A DNA stretch of 5,552 nt from Pseudomonadota bacterium (GTDB taxonomy: Bacteria; Pseudomonadota; Alphaproteobacteria; Rhizobiales; Xanthobacteraceae): contig JAEZBA010000334.1 of NCBI GenBank assembly GCA_023430245.1, positions 1-5,552 of the forward strand. The letters run 5' to 3'. Shown piece by piece: positions 1-5,209 of the stretch. The position numbers and the translations under genes were made by a program. The notes beneath the pieces were generated by a model. The model saw nothing but the letters and a program-made list of their open reading frames with translations. It was not told the DNA's origin and did no database searches. The first letter of the stretch is position 1; each line of letters opens with the position of its first letter.

Positions 1-27
1 GCCGTGTCGGCAGCAAGGATTGCTGAG

Positions 28-468
28 ATGATGGCAGCCTTGGTGTTGAAACTCGTGGGGTGGTTCGGCGGCGGCGCATTCGACGCGCTGCTCGGGCGGG
101 TCGCCGATCTGCTGCAACGGAAAGCGAGCGACGATCTTGCGCGCTACCAGACCGGTGTCGCGGCGGACACCCAGATTGCGATCGGGCAGGTCAATGCGCA
201 GATCGAGGCGCGCAAGGAGCAGGCCAAGCTGATCCAGGCCGATCGCGGCTGGTGGGTGACGGCCTGGATTCGCCCGCTGATCGTTTATCCTTGCGTCGTC
301 CATTTCGGGGCGATCGTGATCGATTCCACCTTCCGCTTCGGCTGGGGCATCGCCAAGCTGCCGCCGCCCTATGACGGCTACGAGCAGGCGATCATCCTGT
401 CGTTCTTCATCGCGCGGCCGTTCGAGAAAGTGGCGCGAGTGTTCGCGGCGGGGGTAGCGCGCATCTAA
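28..468 (+). CDS. Holin-like three-helix membrane protein (GTA/phage holin type)
   Basis: A 146-residue protein with three hydrophobic stretches: about residues 2-22, 79-101 (after the motif W-x-x-A-W-I-R-P) and 118-142. A polar, Gln/Glu/Lys-rich, probably coiled-coil linker lies at about 35-72. The hydrophobic N-terminus, charged linker and Trp-Arg-Pro motif opening a membrane helix resemble the 3TM holin family of gene transfer agents and phages, whose members permeabilise the inner membrane for particle release. The family call is from memory of its pattern and is moderate. I chose ATG 28 because AAGGA (15-19) sits eight bases upstream; an in-frame GTG at 4 would add eight residues, but its upstream region is outside the window. 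No endolysin, capsid or tail gene is visible beside it, so it may be the edge of a prophage or GTA-like cluster to the left, or an orphan. Otherwise it is a hypothetical membrane protein. Confidence 0.72.
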   Translation: MMAALVLKLVGWFGGGAFDALLGRVADLLQRKASDDLARYQTGVAADTQIAIGQVNAQIEARKEQAKLIQADRGWWVTAWIRPLIVYPCVVHFGAIVIDSTFRFGWGIAKLPPPYDGYEQAIILSFFIARPFEKVARVFAAGVARI

Positions 469-496
469 GGCTTGGCGGCACGGCGTTCGCTTCGTA

Positions 497-509
497 AGAC
501 AGAATGTCT
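497..509. promoter_or_regulatory. Short palindrome before the nitroreductase
   Basis: AGACA-GAA-TGTCT is a perfect 5+5 inverted repeat with a three-base spacer, in the 59-base gap before the nitroreductase start at 528. It overlaps the alternative ATG at 504. It could be a small operator half-site pair or chance; no promoter elements can be assigned with it. Confidence 0.2.
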
Positions 510-527
510 CCCGGAGTTCACCCCACC

Positions 528-1202
528 ATGCACGTCCGCGACGCCGTCGCCTCCCGCTATTCCTGCCGCGCGTTCCTGCCGACGCCGATTCCCGAACAGA
601 CCGTCCGCGACATCATCGAACTCGCCGCGCGCGCGCCGTCGGCCGGCAACATGCAGCCATGGCGGATCGATGTGATCGCCGGCGAGCGCGTCGAGGCGCT
701 CAAAGACCTGTTGCGTCCGCGCATGAACGAATTGCCCCGCGCCGAGGGCACCGAATACACGATCTACCCGCCGGAGATGAACGCCACCTATCGCAAGCGG
801 CGTTTCGAGGTCGGCGAACTCCTCTACAAGTCGATCGGCGTGCCGCGCGAGGACAAGCCGGCGCGCTACCGACAATATGCGAAGAATTTCGAATTCTTCG
901 GCGCGCCGGTCGGCATCTTCTTTTCCATCGACCGCGATCTCGGCGTGGCCCAGCATTCCGACCTCGGCGGCCTGATCCAGACCGTGATGCTGCTGGCCCG
1001 CGGCTATGGGCTGCATACCTGCGCGCAGCAGGCCTGGGCGTCCTGGCACATCACGGTGCCGGCCTTCCTCGAACTCCCCCTGCACATGATGCTCTATTCC
1101 GGGATGGCGCTCGGCCATGCCGACGAGAGCGCCCCGATCAATTCCTGGCGCTCGCCGCGGGCGGCGCTGGACGAGTTTGCGAATTTTCGCGGTTTCGACT
1201 GA
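528..1202 (+). CDS. Nitroreductase family protein (FMN-dependent oxidoreductase)
   Basis: A 224-residue protein of normal length for the FMN-binding nitroreductase superfamily. These cytoplasmic, usually dimeric enzymes use NAD(P)H to reduce nitroaromatics, quinones or related compounds. Visible signatures are the N-terminal S9-R-Y-S-C-R14 phosphate/FMN-contact motif, A-P-S-A-G-N41-M-Q43-P-W45, the helical segment H143-S-D-L-G-G-L-I-Q151, the G-Y-G-L-H-T-C-A-Q-Q-A-W segment at 159-170, and a C-terminal G196-x-x-x-x-x-x-A-P-x-N-x-x-x-x-R tail. The tail and overall pattern resemble the PnbA/NfnB-like branch, but the substrate cannot be read from sequence. ATG 528 is preferred because GGAG (513-516) lies 11 bases upstream and the protein then begins in the family's usual way; ATG 504 in the same frame would add eight residues and lacks a good ribosome-binding site. 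It follows the holin-like gene by 59 bases on the same strand, with no clear functional link. Confidence 0.93.
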   Translation: MHVRDAVASRYSCRAFLPTPIPEQTVRDIIELAARAPSAGNMQPWRIDVIAGERVEALKDLLRPRMNELPRAEGTEYTIYPPEMNATYRKRRFEVGELLYKSIGVPREDKPARYRQYAKNFEFFGAPVGIFFSIDRDLGVAQHSDLGGLIQTVMLLARGYGLHTCAQQAWASWHITVPAFLELPLHMMLYSGMALGHADESAPINSWRSPRAALDEFANFRGFD

Positions 1203-1363
1203 AACCGGCTGGCTGCCTTGGTCGCGGCAATGGCGCAAGCGGTTCAACGGCCCGCCCGGACCAGAGCGAAAAAAGACCCGCTAGCCTGCCGCGCGCGCCG
1301 GCTCGAAAATTTTGCCGGTAAGGACTGAACCCGGGCACATTATGCCGCAACCAATCCTCTGAA

Positions 1364-1380
1364 CGCCCCGCTGGGGGGCG
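1364..1380 (+). other. GC-rich hairpin in the leader of the large gene
   Basis: CGCCCC (1364-1369) pairs with GGGGCG (1375-1380) around a five-base loop. No T-run follows, so a rho-independent terminator for the nitroreductase is not well supported. It may instead be 5' UTR structure of the large gene, whose start is 55 bases downstream. Confidence 0.35.
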
Positions 1381-1386
1381 AACGGG

Positions 1387-1433
1387 GGAGAGCCAGACAC
1401 TCTCCGGAAACCTCGAACATCCATCGGAGAGAG
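1387..1433 (+). promoter_or_regulatory. Ribosome-binding site with competing upstream pairings
   Basis: The start at 1436 has a strong Shine-Dalgarno, GGAGAGAG (1426-1433). CTCTCC at 1400-1405 can pair either with GGAGAG at 1387-1392 (six pairs, seven-base loop) or, extended to CTCTCCG (1400-1406), with CGGAGAG at 1425-1431 (seven pairs plus a possible G-U, about 17-base loop). The pairings exclude each other, and the second one buries the ribosome-binding site. The complementarity is directly visible; a regulatory role is inference. Confidence 0.4.
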
Positions 1434-1435
1434 TC

Positions 1436-4400
1436 ATGACCACGCTGTCCCAACTGGCCCAGTTGGAACTCGAGCTTATTAACCGTGCCCGGATGGACCC
1501 GCTGGCCGAAGCTCAGCGAGCCGGGCTCTCCGATCTGAACTGGCTGGTTGCGACGACCTCCTCGGGCTTTCCCATTACCGCCGACCCGAAGCAGGTACTC
1601 GCAGGCAATAATCAGCTGACCGCCGCCGCGGTCGGCCACACCAATCAGATGATCGCGCAGAATAATGTGGCGCATTCGGGGATCGGCGATTTCGACCCGG
1701 CAACCCGGATCGCAAATGCCGGCTATGCCGGCAACAAGGTTTTGCGGCCCGAGAATATCGGGAAGGCCAACGCAAATGCTTTCAATTCCAATCCGGCCGC
1801 GCTGCCGACCGCGCAGCAGCTGGCCCAGCAGCTTGCCGAGCAGAACCATCTCGGCCTCTACAAGGACGATCCGGCGAACACCTTTGGGGATGAAAAGGCC
1901 GGCCACCGCCTGACCATGCTCGATCCGAGCTACAAGGAGGTTGGGATTGGCGCGACAACGATCGTCAAGTCTACCGCGACCAGCATCGACGTCACGTTCT
2001 ACCAGACGCAGAATTTCGGCAATGCCGGCACCCAGTCGTTCCTGACCGGCGCTGTCTATAATGACAACGTCATCAAGGACAATTTCTACAGCCTCGGCGA
2101 AGCCGTAAAGGGCGTCACCGCCACGGTTCGCAATGCCTCCACCGGTGCGGTGATCGGCGGCGACACCACCGGCGACGGCGGCGGATGGTCGGTCGGCCAG
2201 CCGGGCGGCACCTACAAGGTAACGTTCTCGGGCGCCGGCAAGGGTGACGTATCGGCGACCATCGAAGCGGGTTCGCTCAACGCCAAGATGGACCTGGTCA
2301 ACGGCAACGAGATTTATGCGAACGCCAACACCACCCTAAATGAAGGCGCCGTCGGCCTGCGGCTGATCGGGATCCAGAACATCAACGGCACCGGCAATGC
2401 CGGCGCCAATGTGATTATCGGCAACAAGGGCAACAACATCCTCACCGGGATGGGTGGCAACGACACCATCGACGGCCTCGCCGGCATCGATACGGTGGTG
2501 TTTTCGGGCAAGCAGTCGGACTACAAGATCGTCATCAACGGCAATACCGCCACCTTGCAGGATATGCGCGCGGGATCGCCGGACGGGCTCGACACCATCA
2601 CCAATATCGAGTTCGTGAAATTTGCCGACGCCGCCACGGTAGCCTACAGCGCGCTGAAGAACCAGACACCGGCCGCGGCGGTTGCCGGTTCGGTGTCGAT
2701 CAACGACATGGCGGTCGCCGAGGGCAACGCCGGCACCAAGGTAATGACCTTCACGCTGACGCGTTCCGGCGGCACTGCGGCCTTCGATGTCAATTTCGCA
2801 ACCAGTAACGGAACGGCGATCGCGGGCGAAGACTACGCCGCGGCTTCCAGTGTCGTCCGCTTCGCCGCCGGCGAGACCACCAAGACCATCTCGGTCGTCA
2901 TTAACGGCGACACCAAATTCGAGGGCAACGAGACCTTCAACGTCAAACTCTCGAATGCCACCAACGGTGCAACGATTGCCAAAGCGACCGGTGTCGGCAC
3001 CATCCAGAACGACGACGTCCAAGCCGTTGCCGGTTCGGTGTCGATCAACAACATGACGGTCGCAGAGGGCAATTCCGGCAGCAAGGTCGTGACATTCACG
3101 GTGACGCGGTCCGGTGGCAGTGCGGCCTTCGACGTGAACTTCAAGACCGCGGACGGCACAGCCAAGATCGCAGACAACGACTATCTGGCTGCGGCTGGGA
3201 CCCTCCGCTTCGCAGCCGGCGAGACCCAGAAGACGATTGCGGTCACGATCCTCGGCGATACCCGCTTCGAAGCCGGCGAGACCTTCACCGTCAATCTGTC
3301 GGGCGCTACCAATGGCGCCAGCATCACCAAGGCGGCCGGTATCGGCACAATCACCAATGACGATGTCAATCGCGCGCCGACCGTCACCAGCAGCAATGTC
3401 AAGGTCGCGGCGGGTAGCTCGGTGGCCGTGACGTCGATCTTTACCGCTCAGGATCTCGACGGCAATTCCACGATTACGAAATATGCGTTCTGGGATGCCG
3501 GCAATGGTGGCGGCTTCTTCACGGTCAACGGGATTGCGCAGGCCTCGGGCCAGTGGATCCACGTCGAGGCCGCCAACCTTGCAAACGTACGCTATGTCGG
3601 CGGGGTGAATGGCGGCGTCGAGACGCTGTGGGCGACCGCTTTCGATGGCAACGCCTGGTCGGTGAACAAGTCGGCTGCCGTGACCACGCTTCAGCGTGCG
3701 CCGGAGGACTTCAACAAGGACGGCAACACCGACATCCTATTCCACAACAATAACGGCTCGGTGGCGATGTGGCAGATGGAGGGGACCAAGATCCTCGCCA
3801 ATGTCGGTGTCGGCAGTCAGGCCGCGACCTGGCAGGCCAAGGATGCGTTCGACTTCAACGGTGACGGCAAGGCCGACATCCTTTGGCACAATGCTAGCGG
3901 CAAGGTTCAGCTGTGGCAGATGGATGGCGCGAAAGTCGCCCAGAAGCTCGACCTCGGGTCGATGGCGACGAACTGGAAAGTCGCCGACGTGAACGACTTC
4001 AATGGCGATGGCAAGGCCGAGGTGCTCTGGACCAACGAAAAGGGCCAGCTGCAGATGTGGAACATGAATGGTGCGGCTCACACCACCACCAATGTTGGTA
4101 CCGTCGCGGCCGGCTGGAGCATCCAGGATACCGCCGACTTCGGTGGCGACGGCAAGGCCGACATCCTGCTGCGAAATGGTAAGAATCTGGCGATGTGGCA
4201 GATGGACGGCGGCAAAGTCGCCAAGACGACCACCTTCGCCAATATGGGCGATGCGTTCCAGTTCGCCGGGACCGGTGATTTCAACGGAGACGGCAAGTCG
4301 GATATCCTCTGGCAGAACGACGCCACGGGCCAGGTCGTGCTGTGGCAGATGGACGGCACCGCGATCCTCAGCAACACGACAGTCGGAACGGCGAAGGGCT

Positions 4401-4558
4401 GGGACATCGCCAAGGTTGGCGATTTCAATCACGACGGCCGCGCCGACATCCTGTTCCAGAATGCCGCGGGCGTGATTGCGGAATGGCAGATGGACGGCAA
4501 CAAGATCCTGGCCAACCAGACGGTCGGCTCGGTCTCCACCGACTGGCACATCGTCTGA
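1436..4558 (+). CDS. Large CAP-RTX-Calx-beta-FG-GAP secreted-type protein
   Basis: A 1040-residue modular protein. Residues 8-195 form a CAP/SCP (YkwD-like) domain with H80-S-G, E106-N-I and G-H157-R followed by Y-K-E168-V-G-I-G, matching the conserved His/Glu positions of bacterial CAP proteins. Residues 196-300 form a beta-rich linker. About three RTX nonapeptides lie at 325-354 (G-G-N-D-T-I-D-G core), followed by the segment common after RTX blocks (353-407). Two Calx-beta domains span 419-527 and 534-643. Residues 646-752 form a cadherin-like module (D-x-D-G, then F-W-D and A-F-D-G). Six FG-GAP/VCBS-type repeats fill 758-1040. There is no signal peptide: the CAP helix starts within ten residues of the N-terminus. 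RTX content without a signal peptide suggests type I export to the surface or medium, with folding driven by calcium. Adhesion, matrix or host/soil-surface binding is inferred; no enzymatic activity is shown. ATG 1436 has a strong ribosome-binding site two bases upstream. No transporter genes are present in the window. Confidence 0.93.
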   Translation: MTTLSQLAQLELELINRARMDPLAEAQRAGLSDLNWLVATTSSGFPITADPKQVLAGNNQLTAAAVGHTNQMIAQNNVAHSGIGDFDPATRIANAGYAGNKVLRPENIGKANANAFNSNPAALPTAQQLAQQLAEQNHLGLYKDDPANTFGDEKAGHRLTMLDPSYKEVGIGATTIVKSTATSIDVTFYQTQNFGNAGTQSFLTGAVYNDNVIKDNFYSLGEAVKGVTATVRNASTGAVIGGDTTGDGGGWSVGQPGGTYKVTFSGAGKGDVSATIEAGSLNAKMDLVNGNEIYANANTTLNEGAVGLRLIGIQNINGTGNAGANVIIGNKGNNILTGMGGNDTIDGLAGIDTVVFSGKQSDYKIVINGNTATLQDMRAGSPDGLDTITNIEFVKFADAATVAYSALKNQTPAAAVAGSVSINDMAVAEGNAGTKVMTFTLTRSGGTAAFDVNFATSNGTAIAGEDYAAASSVVRFAAGETTKTISVVINGDTKFEGNETFNVKLSNATNGATIAKATGVGTIQNDDVQAVAGSVSINNMTVAEGNSGSKVVTFTVTRSGGSAAFDVNFKTADGTAKIADNDYLAAAGTLRFAAGETQKTIAVTILGDTRFEAGETFTVNLSGATNGASITKAAGIGTITNDDVNRAPTVTSSNVKVAAGSSVAVTSIFTAQDLDGNSTITKYAFWDAGNGGGFFTVNGIAQASGQWIHVEAANLANVRYVGGVNGGVETLWATAFDGNAWSVNKSAAVTTLQRAPEDFNKDGNTDILFHNNNGSVAMWQMEGTKILANVGVGSQAATWQAKDAFDFNGDGKADILWHNASGKVQLWQMDGAKVAQKLDLGSMATNWKVADVNDFNGDGKAEVLWTNEKGQLQMWNMNGAAHTTTNVGTVAAGWSIQDTADFGGDGKADILLRNGKNLAMWQMDGGKVAKTTTFANMGDAFQFAGTGDFNGDGKSDILWQNDATGQVVLWQMDGTAILSNTTVGTAKGWDIAKVGDFNHDGRADILFQNAAGVIAEWQMDGNKILANQTVGSVSTDWHIV
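2408..2497 (+). repeat. Short RTX (haemolysin-type calcium-binding) block
   Basis: This encodes residues 325-354 of the large protein: about three glycine/aspartate-rich nonapeptide units, the clearest being T-G-M-G-G-N-D-T-I and D-G-L-A-G-I-D-T-V. RTX units bind calcium in a parallel beta-roll. The block is small compared with typical RTX toxins and sits in the first third of the protein rather than near the C-terminus. Confidence 0.75.
2681..3364 (+). repeat. Tandem duplicated Calx-beta domains
   Basis: Two Calx-beta domains are encoded 345 bases (115 codons) apart. Each opens with V-A-G-S-V-S-I-N, then V-A-E-G-N, carries T-R-S-G-G-x-A-A-F-D-V-N-F, R-F-A-A-G-E-T and F-x-V-x-L-S-x-A-T-N-G-A, and ends in G-T-I-x-N-D-D. 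The first 24 bases of each unit (2681-2704 and 3026-3049) are identical, and the proteins are roughly 70% alike by eye. Calx-beta domains are calcium-binding beta-sandwiches common in long surface proteins. Confidence 0.85.
3707..4558 (+). repeat. Six tandem 47-48-codon FG-GAP/VCBS-type repeats
   Basis: Units begin at D758, D806, D854, D901, D948 and D996 (bases 3707, 3851, 3995, 4136, 4277 and 4421), spaced 48, 48, 47, 47 and 48 residues. Each has a calcium-loop pattern D-F-N-x-D-G-x-x-D-I-L, then a W-Q-M-D-G-like motif about 21 residues on, and most close with W-x-[IV]. FG-GAP repeats of this type usually form beta-propeller blades. The gene stops right after the closing W1037-H-I-V of unit six. 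Confidence 0.85.
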
Positions 4559-4566
4559 GTTGTCGT

Positions 4567-4596
4567 CCAGGGACCAGGCGCGAGCGATGGCCCTGG
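4567..4596 (+). terminator. Terminator-like hairpin after the large gene
   Basis: CCAGGG (4567-4572) pairs with CCCTGG (4591-4596). Beyond one bulged A, CCA (4574-4576) pairs with TGG (4588-4590), giving nine pairs with an 11-base loop. It begins eight bases past the stop codon at 4556-4558. No T-tract follows, so termination may be weak or the hairpin may only stabilise the 3' end. Confidence 0.45.
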
Positions 4597-4636
4597 CGGT
4601 GGTTCGCGGCCGTCGGAGGGAGGCAAGGCTGCGTCA

Positions 4637-4748
4637 AAAGTTGCGTCATGGCCGCCGGCTTGGTCAGCGACGGCAGCCGGCAGGCAGTGAGTTCCGCCCA
4701 GCGAACACGCAACTTTCGTCGGCTTCACGGCTTAGTGTGTGAGCCGAC
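4637..4748 (+). other. Structured intergenic segment (nested stem plus hairpin)
   Basis: A perfect 10-base inverted repeat, AAAGTTGCGT (4637-4646) and ACGCAACTTT (4707-4716), encloses an inner 7-base stem, GCCGGCT (4654-4660) with AGCCGGC (4675-4681). Directly after it, GTCGGCT (4718-4724) pairs with AGCCGAC (4742-4748), and CAC (4726-4728) with GTG (4739-4741) past one bulged T, around a 10-base loop. This could be a small RNA, a 5' leader or a transcriptional boundary; no known RNA family is recognised. No convincing reading frame fills the segment. Confidence 0.35.
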
Positions 4749-4771
4749 TCCTTCGATTCTGATTCCGGCAG

Positions 4772-4793
4772 CGGATATTCACCCGATATTCAC
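4772..4793 (+). promoter_or_regulatory. Tandem 11-bp direct repeat, probable OmpR/PhoP-family box
   Basis: CGGATATTCAC (4772-4782) is followed immediately by CCGATATTCAC (4783-4793), identical at 10 of 11 positions. OmpR/PhoB/PhoP-family regulators bind as head-to-tail dimers to direct half-sites about 11 bp apart, and the operon that follows encodes such a regulator. The repeat ends 23 bases before the first start codon, where it could take the place of a -35 element. No other copy was seen in the window. Confidence 0.5.
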
Positions 4794-4816
4794 GGGCCGG
4801 CTTCTACACGCTACCG

Positions 4817-5191
4817 ATGTATCCCCGATCTCAGATTCGCCTGTTGGCTGTGCTGGCGGCAGCGCTCGCTGCGTCCTTGTTCGCTGCCGTGCTTCCCGCT
4901 GCGCCGCTTGCCGGGCGCCCCGCCGCGGCTGCGGAACTGACCACCATTGCCCAGGCCAAGACGCAATGCCTGACCCCGGCGCAGCGCCGCAATGTGGCCG
5001 CCAGCGGCAAGGTGGTGCCGCTGTCGAGGGCAATCCGCGCCGCTCGTGCCCGCAAGACGGATGTGGTTGACGCCAAGCTCTGCAAGGGGCCAAAAGGGCT
5101 GGTCTACCTGCTGACTCTGCTCGCGCAGGATGGCAAAGTCACCCGCGCTACCGTCGATGCCGCGAGCGGGTTGCTTACGGACGGCGGCTGA
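4817..5191 (+). CDS. Small exported PepSY-like protein
   Basis: A 124-residue protein with a clear Sec signal peptide: Arg-containing n-region (1-8), hydrophobic Ala/Leu core (9-32) and probable cleavage after the A-A-A-A run at 36-39. The mature part of about 85 residues is basic in the middle. It ends in a PepSY-like beta-hairpin, G-L-V-Y-L-L-T-L-L-A-Q-D-G-K-V-T-x-A-T-V-D-A-A-S-G (94-118). Two cysteines, C51 and C89, are the only ones in the protein and could form a periplasmic disulfide. It lies 18 bases ahead of a response regulator gene, the place where small periplasmic sensors or inhibitors of the partner kinase are found (for example FeuN ahead of FeuPQ in rhizobia). A role in tuning the two-component system is inferred from position. 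No Shine-Dalgarno precedes ATG 4817, so the mRNA may be leaderless. The PepSY match is by eye. Confidence 0.85.
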   Translation: MYPRSQIRLLAVLAAALAASLFAAVLPAAPLAGRPAAAAELTTIAQAKTQCLTPAQRRNVAASGKVVPLSRAIRAARARKTDVVDAKLCKGPKGLVYLLTLLAQDGKVTRATVDAASGLLTDGG

Positions 5192-5194
5192 TCC

Positions 5195-5200
5195 GGAGGG
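5195..5200 (+). promoter_or_regulatory. Ribosome-binding site fixing a TTG start
   Basis: GGAGGG lies nine bases before TTG 5210, the only sensible start for the response regulator. Translation from there gives the canonical receiver opening L-L-V-I-E-D-D, so the start is well supported although TTG is rare. Confidence 0.75.
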
Positions 5201-5209
5201 TTTTCAGTC

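Noticed and set aside
465..1247. A 260-codon minus-strand open frame over the nitroreductase
   Set aside because: The plus-strand frame carries the family motifs; the antisense product has none.
1298..1318. CCGGC...GCCGG around AAAATTTT as an operator or terminator
   Set aside because: The stem has only five pairs, the AT-rich core is off-centre, and no T-run follows.
1312..1343. A possible sigma-70 promoter (TTGCCG and CATTAT) for the large gene
   Set aside because: The spacing is 20 bases and each box matches at only four of six positions, too weak to annotate.
1333..1348. A possible sigma-54 promoter (GGGCAC...GCCGC)
   Set aside because: The GG and GC dinucleotides do not fall at the required -24/-12 spacing.
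2336..3562. A 408-codon open frame on the minus strand
   Set aside because: It is antisense to the Calx-beta region. Its protein is Arg/Asp/Gly-rich and repeats in step with the plus-strand repeats, as expected for a GC-rich shadow frame.
3737..4549. A 270-codon minus-strand open frame with repeating H-L-P motifs
   Set aside because: The repeats are the reverse complement of the W-Q-M-D-G codons in the FG-GAP array; the real coding frame is on the plus strand.
4342..5070. A 242-codon plus-strand frame bridging the large gene, the spacer and the PepSY-like gene
   Set aside because: It overlaps two well-supported genes in another frame, has low-complexity Arg-rich sequence and no ribosome-binding site.
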